Counted from the stretch's first letter, positions 5,874 through 14,021 are shown. The stretch: DNA of 26,176 nt from CAZDDW01 sp964480695 (GCA_964480695.1 CAYZPO010000008.1:1-26176); one strand, 5' to 3'. Made by a program: numbers and translations. Notes: a model not told the origin generated them from the sequence alone.

Positions 5874-8800
5874 TTAGCTGCAACCAGACGTGGCGCCGCA
5901 GTTCAAGCACTTGTAACAAGCTCCGTTGCGGACCATCATTGAACCGCATGTATCACATGGTGGGGCGTCTGATTGGTTGTCAAAAGTCGAGGTCAATTCA
6001 GAAGTTTCCCCTTTTCCATTAAACAACTTAGTCTGTTCGGCTTTTGGGACTTCTTCAGGCTCAGCCTTATTCGGATCTCCGGCGTAGCCGGACCCGGCTC
6101 CGCCGGGCTCGACCACAGCATCAGCCACAATCTTGTCAGCCAAAGCCTCCTGATCAGCGTTAATTCCGGCCGCAATCGCTTCTTCAGGTGGCAAGAACTT
6201 CATAGCCATCCAGCGGAAGATATAGTCGACAATTGATTTTGCTACACGAATGTTCGGATTATTAGTATATCCAGAAGGCTCAAAGCGCATGTGCACGAAC
6301 TTGTTTACCAGAACCTTAAGCGGTACACCATATTGCAAACCGATTGAGACTGAGGTGGCAAAACTGTCCATGAGGCCTGAAATAACAGAACCTTCTTTGT
6401 TGATCGTGATAAAGATCTCGCCTGGTGAACCGTCATCGTACAGCCCGACTGTGATGTAACCTTTATGATTACCTACTGAGAACTTGTGAGTCATGGCCCG
6501 ACGTTCGTCTGACAAGCGGCGACGACGTGGCTTGTAAACTTCCTTGATCTGAGTCTTTCCTTCAGCCTTGCTCTCAGATTGATCCTTGTCCAATGAAGTT
6601 GTTAACGGCTGCTGGCGTTTAGACCCGTCACGATATACGGCCACAGCTTTTAACCCAAGCCGCCAGCCTTCCATATAAACTTCGCCGACTTGTTCAGGAG
6701 TTGCATCGTTTGGCAAGTTTACAGTCTTGGAGATCGCTCCGGACAAAAACGGTTGTACAGCAGCCATCATATTAAGATGCCCCATATAATCAATACTGCG
6801 CTGGCCATTCTTGGCTTTAAAAGCGCAATCAAACACTGGTAGATCCTCATCCTTAATATGCGGCGCTCCCTCAATCGTGTCTTCTTTATCAATATAAGCC
6901 ATGATGTCCTCGATCTGTTCTTTAGAGTACTTCAGGCGTTCCAGGGCTTCGGTCACAGACTGATTTACGATCTTAACCATTCCACCACCGACCAGCCACT
7001 TATATTTAACCAAGGCGATGTCAGGTTCAATTCCAGTGGTATCACAATCCATTAAGAAAGCGATCGTGCCGGTTGGAGCCAACAAACTGATCTGAGCGTT
7101 GCGCACTCCGTGCTCCTCAGCTTTTTCTACAGCCTTATCCCAACTAGCTAAAGCCTCGAGCATTAACTCTTCGGTTACGCCCTCCTTACCAACTCCTTTA
7201 GTTGCTGCTTGGTGCATCTTCAGCACTTCAATTACTGATTCTTTATTTGGCTCATACATTCCAAAAGCTTCCTTACGCTTAGCAATCCGAGCTGACTGTA
7301 AATAACAATGACCGGTCATAAGTGAAGTGATCGCTCCGGCCAAATTATGTCCTTCAGGTGAGTCATAAGCGTAACCTTGACTCATAATCAAAGCCCCGAG
7401 ATTAGCATAACCAATTCCTAACGGACGATATCGCTTTGAGTTGTATTCAATGGCTGGAGTTGGGTAGTTTGAGCGGTCCACAGTGATCTCCATGGCTGTA
7501 ATCATAATCTCAGCTGCTTTCTTAAAAGCACGAGGGTCAAAAACGAGTTGACCAGTGACTGGATCCTCTTTACGGAACTTCATCAAGTTTAACGAAGACA
7601 AATTACAGGCCGAGTCATCCAAGAACATAAATTCACTACACGGATTCGAAGCATTGATCCGACCGGTGTTCTTACAGGTATGCCAACGGTTGGAAGTGGT
7701 GTCGTACTGCATTCCAGGATCACCACACTGCCAGCAGGCCTGATTAATCTGATCCATTAAATCGCGGGCTTTATACTTAACCGAAGGTTGACCGGTAGTC
7801 ACCTCGGTCGTGACCCACTCGTCATCGTTCTCTACGGCCCGCATAAAGTCATCATTGACACGAACCGAGTTGTTAGCGTTCTGGAAGAAAATCGAAGAAT
7901 AAGCTGAACCATCGATCGAGCCATCGTATCCAGCGTCGATCAAAGACCAAGCCTTTTTCTCTTCCTCAGCTTTACAAGAAATAAACTCTTCAATGTCTGG
8001 GTGGCTAATATTAAGTACAACCATCTTGGCTGCTCGGCGAGTTTTGCCACCAGACTTGATCACTCCAGCAAAAGCGTCCAGACCTTTCATAAAAGAAACC
8101 GGACCTGATGATTTACCATTAGATCCGCCTAAAAATTCTTGAGAAGAACGCAGTGGTGACAAATTAATCCCAGAACCAGAACCAGCTTTAAAAATCATGG
8201 TCTCAGTGCTGGCCAAATGCATAATCGACCGCATGTCATCAGCCACTGAGTTAATAAAACACGCCGAGCACTGTGGCTTCGGCGTAATTCCAACATTAAA
8301 CCATACTGGTGAGTTAAAGGCAGCCATCTGATTAACGAGAATGTGAGTCAGTTCATCTTCGAACACTTCAGCATCAGCAGCGGTTTGAAAATACCCATCC
8401 TTGCGACCCCACTCAGCAATAGTGGTGGCAACTCGACTGATCATCTGACGGATCGAGGTCTCTCGATCGTCTTTGCCAACCCGACCACGGAAATACTTAG
8501 AAACTGTAATATTGGTCGCTGTCTGACTCCAATCAACTGGTGCTTCCACGTCTTTTTGCTCAAAAACGGTCTCACCTTTTTCATTAGTAATCACAGCATC
8601 CCTCTTTTCCCACTTAACTGCATCAAACGGCTTCACCTCTTCTTCAGTAAAAAAGCGGCTGAAGGTGATCCCATTACCAAAAGTTGGCTCATCAACCAAC
8701 TCAGTTCGAACTTTTTGACGGTGATCGATATAAGTCTTGGCCACATGGACCATATTATTATCAACCAACGTTGTATTTATAACCTCGCGGAGATCTGCAG

Positions 8801-9077
8801 AAAGCGGCTCAGTATGTCCGTCATAGATATGGTTTAATCGAGAAACAACTTGGGCCGTGATCTGCTCCGCTCGTGTTGGATCATCGATCCCCACATCATG
8901 CATGGCTTTAACCACGGAGTTATGTAGTTTCTCAAAACTAAAATCTTCTGACTGGCCATTACGTTTAGCCACAGACTTCAGTGAAGTCATAAATTGCCAG
9001 ACCACGTCACTAGTCTGGTCCGTTGCTGTCTTGGTGTCGACCTGGTTTGTCACCTTGACCTGTTTATTCTCGGGCAT
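5874..9077 (-). CDS. nrdJ: class II (B12-dependent) ribonucleotide reductase
   Basis: A 1067-aa enzyme reducing ribonucleotides to deoxyribonucleotides with an adenosylcobalamin-generated radical, independent of oxygen. Order: an ATP-cone-like regulatory domain at about 30-125, the barrel core with QCSACF (Cys273, first redox cysteine), NPCSE (478-482, with Asn478, radical Cys480 and Glu482), CNLSSLNL (Cys491, second redox cysteine), and PTGTIAF further on. A TSCPD domain lies at about 850-960, and a C-terminal cysteine cluster begins CDTC (1041) and has six cysteines, likely the Zn/redox tail. No intein is present. A linker near 1005-1015 is encoded by two GC-rich palindromes. The leader (9078-9194) has an attenuator-like hairpin, and the promoter lies between two NrdR-like boxes. 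Confidence 0.97.
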   Translation of the reverse strand: MPENKQVKVTNQVDTKTATDQTSDVVWQFMTSLKSVAKRNGQSEDFSFEKLHNSVVKAMHDVGIDDPTRAEQITAQVVSRLNHIYDGHTEPLSADLREVINTTLVDNNMVHVAKTYIDHRQKVRTELVDEPTFGNGITFSRFFTEEEVKPFDAVKWEKRDAVITNEKGETVFEQKDVEAPVDWSQTATNITVSKYFRGRVGKDDRETSIRQMISRVATTIAEWGRKDGYFQTAADAEVFEDELTHILVNQMAAFNSPVWFNVGITPKPQCSACFINSVADDMRSIMHLASTETMIFKAGSGSGINLSPLRSSQEFLGGSNGKSSGPVSFMKGLDAFAGVIKSGGKTRRAAKMVVLNISHPDIEEFISCKAEEEKKAWSLIDAGYDGSIDGSAYSSIFFQNANNSVRVNDDFMRAVENDDEWVTTEVTTGQPSVKYKARDLMDQINQACWQCGDPGMQYDTTSNRWHTCKNTGRINASNPCSEFMFLDDSACNLSSLNLMKFRKEDPVTGQLVFDPRAFKKAAEIMITAMEITVDRSNYPTPAIEYNSKRYRPLGIGYANLGALIMSQGYAYDSPEGHNLAGAITSLMTGHCYLQSARIAKRKEAFGMYEPNKESVIEVLKMHQAATKGVGKEGVTEELMLEALASWDKAVEKAEEHGVRNAQISLLAPTGTIAFLMDCDTTGIEPDIALVKYKWLVGGGMVKIVNQSVTEALERLKYSKEQIEDIMAYIDKEDTIEGAPHIKDEDLPVFDCAFKAKNGQRSIDYMGHLNMMAAVQPFLSGAISKTVNLPNDATPEQVGEVYMEGWRLGLKAVAVYRDGSKRQQPLTTSLDKDQSESKAEGKTQIKEVYKPRRRRLSDERRAMTHKFSVGNHKGYITVGLYDDGSPGEIFITINKEGSVISGLMDSFATSVSIGLQYGVPLKVLVNKFVHMRFEPSGYTNNPNIRVAKSIVDYIFRWMAMKFLPPEEAIAAGINADQEALADKIVADAVVEPGGAGSGYAGDPNKAEPEEVPKAEQTKLFNGKGETSELTSTFDNQSDAPPCDTCGSMMVRNGACYKCLNCGATSGCS
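6079..6106. repeat. two adjacent GC-rich palindromes inside nrdJ
   Basis: CCGGC-GTA-GCCGG (6079-6091) and CCGGC-TCC-GCCGG (6094-6106) share the same stem and are separated by two bases. They encode a Pro-Gly-Gly-Ala-Gly-Ser-Gly-rich linker between the TSCPD domain and the cysteine tail, a place that tolerates insertions. They look like a small palindromic repeat inserted in frame. Confidence 0.6.
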
Positions 9078-9103
9078 AAGTTCTAAGGTTAATTTAAGCG
9101 ATC

Positions 9104-9134
9104 AAAAAAGGTGGTCCCCGTTAGGGAGCTCACC
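9104..9134 (-). promoter_or_regulatory. attenuator-like hairpin in the nrdJ leader
   Basis: In the minus-strand leader, GGTG (9134-9131) pairs with CACC (9113-9110) and TCCC (9127-9124) pairs with GGGA (9118-9115), leaving a small asymmetric bulge; six T follow (9109-9104). This sits about 25 bases before the nrdJ ATG. An upstream GGGGAG in the leader can pair with the same CTCCC, giving a competing anti-terminator. No B12-box or other known riboswitch consensus was recognised. Confidence 0.5.
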
Positions 9135-9173
9135 GATCTCTCCTCCCCTTATCAGCTGAAATTTCTGGTCCAA

Positions 9174-9189
9174 CCACTAGATCTTGTGT
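9174..9189 (-). promoter_or_regulatory. NrdR-like box 1, nrdJ promoter
   Basis: A 16-base near-palindrome (ACACAAGATCTAGTGG on the minus strand), downstream of the -10 box. It resembles the ACAC...GTGT-type boxes bound by the nucleotide-sensing repressor NrdR. It starts 33 bases from the second box, about three helical turns, as paired NrdR boxes do. Confidence 0.6.
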
Positions 9190-9200
9190 CTCACACAGCT

Positions 9201-9209
9201 ATTATACCA
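9201..9209 (-). promoter_or_regulatory. extended -10 promoter of nrdJ-cobO
   Basis: TGG-TATAAT on the minus strand, with the hexamer at 9206-9201. Start of transcription is predicted near 9194, giving a leader of about 117 nt, long compared with other core genes here. Confidence 0.7.
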
Positions 9210-9222
9210 CAACATCTTGTGA
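9207..9222 (-). promoter_or_regulatory. NrdR-like box 2, nrdJ promoter
   Basis: TCACAAGATGTTGTGG on the minus strand contains the perfect inverted repeat CACAA-N4-TTGTG. It covers the spacer just upstream of the -10 box, a position where a bound repressor would block RNA polymerase. Confidence 0.65.
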
Positions 9223-9226
9223 TGCG

Positions 9227-9235
9227 TGTGGATAA
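9227..9235 (-). promoter_or_regulatory. DnaA box at the nrdJ promoter
   Basis: A perfect TTATCCACA on the minus strand at about -33 to -41 relative to the predicted start, five bases from NrdR-like box 2. DnaA control of nrd genes is known in Escherichia coli. Confidence 0.55.
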
Positions 9236-9277
9236 GTGTCCGACACATATTTTTAGCTTTTCTTAGCTAAGTAACGT

Positions 9278-9859
9278 TCAAAAAGGCATTGTAAGATTTA
9301 TTTTATTGTTTGTTTCATTTTGTTTTTTGGAAAAATCAACTGGGATACCACGCCGTTCCCCACCAAAATCTGGATAAGCAATGGCTCCATGCTTCAATCC
9401 GTACTCGTAAACCTCCTTGGTCACTTTCACGTCTTGCAAACAGTAATCTTTGAGCTCTTGAATCTGTCCTTGCTTCCAATATTCCACAGCCTGCAACCCA
9501 GTTCCGCTCTTGCCGTAACCAAGAGTTGCTTCAGCTACAGAATCCAACTTCAAACGATGTCCCAAGGCTTTGACCACTTCTTCCATTATGTCTAGGTGTG
9601 GCAGAATCGACAGGTCACCAGCATAATAATTATTCATTACCGGAACATCAAAATGTTTACTGTTATAACCGATCAAGCGATCAGTGTGCTCTAGTCGTGG
9701 CCATAACTGATTCAACTCGTCCACAGTAAACGCCTCGTACGACTCTGTTTCATAGAAGTAAACCCCGATGACAGATATTTTAAGTTTGTCTAAATTATAT
9801 CCACCCACATCAGCAAAACTGTTTTGGGTCTCAATATCAAAGACGATTTCTTTGCTCAT
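9278..9859 (-). CDS. DEDDy 3'-5' exonuclease, RNase H fold
   Basis: A 193-aa exonuclease-like protein. Motif I is VFDIET with Asp8 and Glu10, motif II is IGYNSKHFDVPV with Asn66 and Asp71, and motif III is YCLQD with Tyr139 and Asp143. This is the full DEDDy metal-binding set, as in the proofreading domain of family B DNA polymerases and YprB-like nucleases. No polymerase domain follows, so it is a stand-alone exonuclease, on DNA or RNA. A TGC-TAATAT extended -10 box ends nine bases before the ATG, so it probably has its own leaderless transcript although it follows the methyltransferase gene by 39 bases. Confidence 0.85.
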   Translation of the reverse strand: MSKEIVFDIETQNSFADVGGYNLDKLKISVIGVYFYETESYEAFTVDELNQLWPRLEHTDRLIGYNSKHFDVPVMNNYYAGDLSILPHLDIMEEVVKALGHRLKLDSVAEATLGYGKSGTGLQAVEYWKQGQIQELKDYCLQDVKVTKEVYEYGLKHGAIAYPDFGGERRGIPVDFSKKQNETNNKINLTMPF

Positions 9860-9868
9860 AGCGAAGTA

Positions 9869-9877
9869 ATATTAGCA
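9869..9877 (-). promoter_or_regulatory. extended -10 promoter of the exonuclease gene
   Basis: TGC-TAATAT on the minus strand, with the hexamer at 9874-9869, nine bases before the ATG at 9859. Confidence 0.55.
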
Positions 9878-9898
9878 CAGCTGACAAGCTCGGACAAG

Positions 9899-10447
9899 CT
9901 AAGGGATTCGGTATAAATACACAGCTTCTCCAGAGGGTAAACGAGTCTTGTTTTCTAGCTTAAGTGAGGGATATTTAAAGGCATGAGCGACCACACGAGT
10001 GCCTGACGGGTAAGCTTTGATCAAGTGCGGTTCAAGTTTTTCTTGAACTCCTGGAAGCAGATAACAAGCAATTACATCCGCCTGAGGCAGGTCAATCTTA
10101 AAAAAATTTTGACAACGAATCTCGATTCGATCTGATACCTTGGCTAGACGCGTTCTTAAACGAGCCCACACACAAAGCACTGGATTAAAATCATAACCAA
10201 CCCCTTTAGCTTTGAACTCTTTAGCCGCGGTGATCAAAAGCGAAGCATCGCCACAACCAAAATCTACCACTGTCTCACCAGGCTTGACCTGAGCCAACTC
10301 AAACATGGCCCGAGCCACTCGTGCTTTAGTTGCCACCCAAGGCACACCAAAAAAACTAAGCAAAGCCATGGCCAAAACAAAAAATACGATCGGCATGATC
10401 GCTATTAAAAGAATGATCTCAATTATCAAAACCGTGGTCGTGGTCAT
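9899..10447 (-). CDS. membrane-anchored class I SAM-dependent methyltransferase
   Basis: A 182-aa protein. Residues about 5-34 are one long hydrophobic segment, a membrane anchor. The segment PWVATKARVARAMFELAQVK (36-55) precedes motif I VVDFGCGDAS (60-69), the SAM-binding loop, and acidic Asp86 in GYDFNP, which would bind the SAM ribose. Motif IV is near ADVIACYLLP (123-132). The layout resembles the small DOT1-like protein-lysine methyltransferases of archaea and bacteria; the substrate here is unknown and could be protein or lipid. Its ATG overlaps the stop of the glycoside hydrolase gene as ATGA, so the two are translationally coupled. Confidence 0.8.
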   Translation of the reverse strand: MTTTTVLIIEIILLIAIMPIVFFVLAMALLSFFGVPWVATKARVARAMFELAQVKPGETVVDFGCGDASLLITAAKEFKAKGVGYDFNPVLCVWARLRTRLAKVSDRIEIRCQNFFKIDLPQADVIACYLLPGVQEKLEPHLIKAYPSGTRVVAHAFKYPSLKLENKTRLPSGEAVYLYRIP

Positions 10448-11445
10448 AATGATTCACCAAAAATCTCTTTAACCGCTTCCCAGTGTCGTTCATCTCCGTT
10501 GACTTTCATATAATACCACCATTCAGCTCCCCATAAGTAAGATTCGGATAATCCAGTACGAGCTGAAAATTTAACGTTGTCTTGTAAAGCCTCAACATCA
10601 AATGATTGATACTGTTCCTCAAGAGTAAATTCTTTGATCGGCTTATAAAACCATGGCTCAGCCTGAAGTTCAGATACAATTACTTCATCAGCCAAAAGTT
10701 TAGCTGCCTCAGCCTTAACTCGATAGTATTCTGGACTCAAGGGATAGAATGAAAAACCAGTAATGTCGCTCCAGACTAAACGGTACATTGACACTCCGAG
10801 GATATCTCCACGGGCAGCTGCGTCTAACCAAGGTTCCTGCTCTCCACTGGCCGTAAGCTGAATCGGTCGATCGTCCAATGAGCGAACTAGATCGATTTCA
10901 GCCAATAAAAGTTCAAGGCTGTGCTCTGGGCACCCTTCCCCAAAAGCCAGGAATGGCTCATTCTCGACCTGCCAACGAGTTATAACTGGATTATCTCCTA
11001 CATACTCTACGATCGCTTGAATCTCGTTTAAGACCGCTTGTTCCTGACTCTCCTCAGACTGTCCATCAACCCAATCCGGCACAAAACATTCTGGCCAGCG
11101 TGGTACTTTGCGTCCAATGGCCAAAGTCAGCTCTACTCCTTCACGAGCCGCAGCCTGTTCCAAAATCCAATCCAGTTCAGTCCATTCAAACTGCCCCTGT
11201 AACGGTTCTAAACGATCCCAGTACACTGGGATACGGAACTTACGCACCCCAACATCATCTAACAAAGCTACAAACGTTTCCTGCCAGTCCAGACCCAGCT
11301 CTTCTGCAAAAACCACACTAAAAGTCACACCCAGCTCTTGTGGAGGGTCGTTCCAGCGCAACCACCCGATCACTCCAACAACAAAAAGCGCACCGATAAT
11401 CACGGCCGCAAACAACTTGGCATCAAATTTTCCAAATTTACGCAT
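10444..11445 (-). CDS. membrane-anchored glycoside hydrolase-like protein (clan A type barrel)
   Basis: A 333-aa protein with an N-terminal membrane anchor (about 11-30) and the rest outside the membrane. The barrel shows FRIPVYWDRLEP (70-81), typical of beta-2 in GH-A clan enzymes. WQVENEP (158-164) gives Asn162-Glu163 as acid/base, and VIVSELQAEPW (255-265) gives Glu259 as the likely nucleophile. Both catalytic glutamates are present at the ends of strands 4 and 7, so it is probably active. It is shorter than many cellulases but near GH5 or GH39 core size. The target sugar is unknown; a role in trimming cell-surface or host glycans is an inference. Confidence 0.8.
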   Translation of the reverse strand: MRKFGKFDAKLFAAVIIGALFVVGVIGWLRWNDPPQELGVTFSVVFAEELGLDWQETFVALLDDVGVRKFRIPVYWDRLEPLQGQFEWTELDWILEQAAAREGVELTLAIGRKVPRWPECFVPDWVDGQSEESQEQAVLNEIQAIVEYVGDNPVITRWQVENEPFLAFGEGCPEHSLELLLAEIDLVRSLDDRPIQLTASGEQEPWLDAAARGDILGVSMYRLVWSDITGFSFYPLSPEYYRVKAEAAKLLADEVIVSELQAEPWFYKPIKEFTLEEQYQSFDVEALQDNVKFSARTGLSESYLWGAEWWYYMKVNGDERHWEAVKEIFGESL

Positions 11446-11672
11446 AAATTATTCAACCCGCTTGACCGGCCACTTATTAAAAGACGAGGGATTGTTTTTC
11501 TGAGCCACACTCCGAGGCCGCGCTGTCAAACCCAATCTTGATGATGGTCCAAACGGTCCACGCCGCGGCCGAGGCGTGAGCGAGGCCAGGCTCTTTCTTT
11601 CTTATTTAAATAAACTAGGCCGAGCGCTGGCTCAAAAAACATCCCGAGTCTCCAGAGTGGCCGATTGATGTT
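11446..11672. other. intergenic stretch with several GC-rich hairpins, no gene
   Basis: 227 bases between the glycoside hydrolase and the 522-aa membrane protein. It contains CACGCC...GGCGTG and GAGC-CAGC-GCTC stems near 11560-11630 and an AT-rich gap. No ORF with a start signal is seen. It should hold the promoter of the hydrolase operon, but no clear -10/-35 pair was found apart from an AATAAT just before the ATG at 11445. Confidence 0.5.
11634..11672 (-). terminator. probable terminator of the 522-aa membrane protein gene
   Basis: On the minus strand AACATC (11672-11667) pairs with GATGTT (11643-11638) across a 23-base loop with a weak inner stem; the T tract overlaps the end of the stem (11639-11634). 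The long loop makes it a modest terminator. Confidence 0.5.
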
Positions 11673-13241
11673 TTATTCAATCTCCTCTTTTTTCTCTCGA
11701 ATAAACGCCATCCAACCCTCAACCATAGCAATGGCTAGCTTGAATGGTGCTTCAACAATATAATCTAGGAAAAATAGGAAGACGTTGATCCGTGGTGCTC
11801 GCAGCGCCATCCAGCGTCCAGCACGAATGATTGGCAAGAAAAAGAAATCAAAGATGGTGGCCAAAATTCCCCCGGTCCGCTTGAGGATAACAAAATCTCG
11901 TTTAGACAAACGCAACTTAATCCCAAAGAACATAACTAACGACAGGAAGAACAGGAAGATTACAATCGACAAAGCATTGAAATCAACTGTATGCAGCCCA
12001 TAAGCGATCAAGCCATAAGAGACCAAAAACATAAGCAAATAAATTGCATCAAAAATCTTACCTACAGTACTTCGCCATGGTCGCTTAGTTCGATAAACAA
12101 TCGAGAAGTCTCCTTCAGCAAATAAAACTGATCGCAAAGTCTTGTAAATCTGTTTAGTGTTCTTTTTGCGTGGAATAAACACCGTCGACCCAATCACCAG
12201 CAATAAAATTGGGAAAAAGACAACATTAGTGATCAAAGGTACAAAATTACTGGTCTGCAAAATTACCACGTCATATGGCAACTCAATGATCAAAGCCAAA
12301 AGCATTTTGGTAATAAACAAGAAAACTACAGCCCGGATCACACTGCGACGCAAACGAGTCTGAAAAGTTTGATAGCGCCCTTTAGCCGCCTTTCTCACTG
12401 CTGCTCGGAACTGTTCGTCATTCTGAATCACGGCAATAGCCCCAGCCGGGTCCTTAGCTATAACATCACGTAGAACATTAAACATAATGGAAAAGCGACG
12501 CAGCCGACGGGACAAAGATTCAGCACATGGATGCATTACCTGAAGATCAATATGCTGATAAACTTTTTCTAGATTCGAACCAATCTCTTTAATCAACTTC
12601 TCATCCGCTTTTAGCCAATCAGGATAAGTTAGCAAAAGCACTCGATAACGTAGTGTGGCTCGGTTAGCTCGCAGCAACGTTCGGTGAACAGATAAAAATA
12701 GCTGCAACTCGCGATCTTTTTCTACCACAATCTTGCTCTGCCACTTAATCCGACCCTTAAGAACCTGATAAGCAAACGCAGCCAACGCATCTTGCTCTAC
12801 TGGCGGAACGAGCATGTACTCAATCTCACATGACAACAGATCTAGCAACCAGTCCTGCATTTCCACTGGATCACCTTTGATATTTTTCAAAGAACCAAAA
12901 AGTGGCCGGTACTTTTTCAAAACCTTGGTCACTTCTCCGATCTTGGACTCGTGAATTTTATTATTCTTAAGATACGAGGCCCAGATCAACTCGTGCAATA
13001 ACTCTTGAGCGATCTCCTCCAAACTTTCCTCAGCCCCAAGTCGACGCTTTAAAATGCGGCGAATGGCGTTACGGCGCAGCCGATGCTCTTCATCATACTC
13101 CAACGTATTACGAATGGCCTCATAAATCGAAGCAGCCTTGGAAACAGTGGCATCAACTGAAATAACCTCCCCTTCTGGCGGAGGTGTTTCTTCCTGGGTT
13201 TTTTGTATAGCTTGAGCTAATTTTTCAACCTGCTTCTGCAT
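11673..13241 (-). CDS. hypothetical multi-pass membrane protein (522 aa)
   Basis: I do not recognise a named family. The N-terminal 290 residues are soluble, helical and rich in Arg and Lys (for example HRLRRNAIRRILKRRLG at about 53-69). About four membrane helices follow at roughly 300-320, 330-352, 395-415 and 420-440, then a more amphipathic hydrophobic stretch to the end (about 455-515). There is no signal peptide, so the long N-terminal domain should be cytoplasmic. A TATAAT ends 12 bases before the ATG, so the mRNA is nearly leaderless. The gene is transcribed away from the GC-rich secreted-protein gene at 13365. Possible roles such as transport or envelope assembly are not supported by any motif I can see. 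Confidence 0.85.
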   Translation of the reverse strand: MQKQVEKLAQAIQKTQEETPPPEGEVISVDATVSKAASIYEAIRNTLEYDEEHRLRRNAIRRILKRRLGAEESLEEIAQELLHELIWASYLKNNKIHESKIGEVTKVLKKYRPLFGSLKNIKGDPVEMQDWLLDLLSCEIEYMLVPPVEQDALAAFAYQVLKGRIKWQSKIVVEKDRELQLFLSVHRTLLRANRATLRYRVLLLTYPDWLKADEKLIKEIGSNLEKVYQHIDLQVMHPCAESLSRRLRRFSIMFNVLRDVIAKDPAGAIAVIQNDEQFRAAVRKAAKGRYQTFQTRLRRSVIRAVVFLFITKMLLALIIELPYDVVILQTSNFVPLITNVVFFPILLLVIGSTVFIPRKKNTKQIYKTLRSVLFAEGDFSIVYRTKRPWRSTVGKIFDAIYLLMFLVSYGLIAYGLHTVDFNALSIVIFLFFLSLVMFFGIKLRLSKRDFVILKRTGGILATIFDFFFLPIIRAGRWMALRAPRINVFLFFLDYIVEAPFKLAIAMVEGWMAFIREKKEEIE

Positions 13242-13253
13242 ATCAATAAGCTT

Positions 13254-13259
13254 ATTATA
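13254..13259 (-). promoter_or_regulatory. -10 box of the 522-aa membrane protein gene
   Basis: Perfect TATAAT on the minus strand, 12 bases before the ATG at 13241, with a partial -35 (TCGACT) about 17 bases upstream. Confidence 0.6.
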
Positions 13260-13295
13260 GGTGATCTTGATAAAAAAGTCGAGAGGAAGACCTCG

Positions 13296-13324
13296 TTGAC
13301 AATAGTGATTAAAATAGCTAAGTT
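13296..13324 (+). promoter_or_regulatory. promoter of the secreted beta-rich protein gene
   Basis: TTGACA (13296-13301), 17-base spacer, TAAGTT (13319-13324). A small hairpin (GAGG-AAGA-CCTC, just upstream) abuts the -35 hexamer. Confidence 0.55.
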
Positions 13325-13364
13325 TTTAAAAGCCCCTTTATATCAGGGCGGAAGGAGAAGTTTG

Positions 13365-14021
13365 ATGCGGTGGAGCTTGATCGTGGTCACGATCACAGCG
13401 TTCCTCTTCCCTTCCTTGGTTGCCCGCGCCAAGGATAACCTCCAGGTCACGGCTTACCACGAATCGCCTCTGACCATCAACCGACCGTTCGTGGACACAC
13501 GGATCGACTTTGAAGTGCCGTTCACGACCCCAGAACATGGCGCCTTGCGTAGCAACCTCGGTATCGTGGATGACTTCGAACAAGGTCAACACATTTTCCG
13601 TGCCTACGCTGGCCCGCGACTACGGTTGATCCACTGGGCCAACCTAACCATCCAAAGCGGGGTAATTGCTGGGTGGTTTGGTCCTTGGACTGCTGGGATA
13701 CTAGCTGCAGCTGAATTCGAACTGGACTTCTCAGACGCGCTAACGGAAATTAATATCCGGATCCACGGATATTTCAACAATCTCCGTGCCGATCTGCATG
13801 TGGAAATCGAAGCTCTGGCCCATCCTCACCCCTTCATCCGTCTGGGGTTCCTGATCGAGCAGAGCATCATCAACGAACAAGACCATCACCGGCTAGGACC
13901 GACCCTGGGGATCAGTGCCTACAAGGTGATCGAAGTCAAACTCAGTTGGATCTTTGACCCAGGCCTTCAGGCCAATGGCTTGCGCCTGACTACGGCCTTT
14001 CACTTCCCCCGACCTCGCTAA
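13365..14021 (+). CDS. secreted beta-rich protein of unknown family (218 aa)
   Basis: The ATG at 13365 is chosen because GGAAGGAG lies just before it and it begins a clean signal peptide (MRWSLIVV...PSLVARA, cleavage about residue 22). An in-frame TTG at 13296 is part of the -35 box. The mature 196 residues alternate polar and hydrophobic positions, with repeated strands such as AYAGPRLRLIHWANLTIQSG and GLRLTTAFHF close to the end, and contain no cysteine. This pattern resembles small beta-barrel envelope proteins, but I recognise no family; a beta-barrel would be surprising in a cell without an outer membrane. Codon use is GC-rich, unlike the flanking core genes. A strong terminator follows at once. 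Confidence 0.75.
   Translation: MRWSLIVVTITAFLFPSLVARAKDNLQVTAYHESPLTINRPFVDTRIDFEVPFTTPEHGALRSNLGIVDDFEQGQHIFRAYAGPRLRLIHWANLTIQSGVIAGWFGPWTAGILAAAEFELDFSDALTEINIRIHGYFNNLRADLHVEIEALAHPHPFIRLGFLIEQSIINEQDHHRLGPTLGISAYKVIEVKLSWIFDPGLQANGLRLTTAFHFPRPR

Noticed and set aside
9078..9194. Classical cobalamin riboswitch before nrdJ
   Set aside because: No B12-box consensus and the leader is shorter than the usual roughly 200-nt element.
13296..13364. TTG start 23 codons upstream for the secreted beta-rich protein
   Set aside because: The TTG is the first part of the TTGACA -35 hexamer and the extension spoils the signal peptide.
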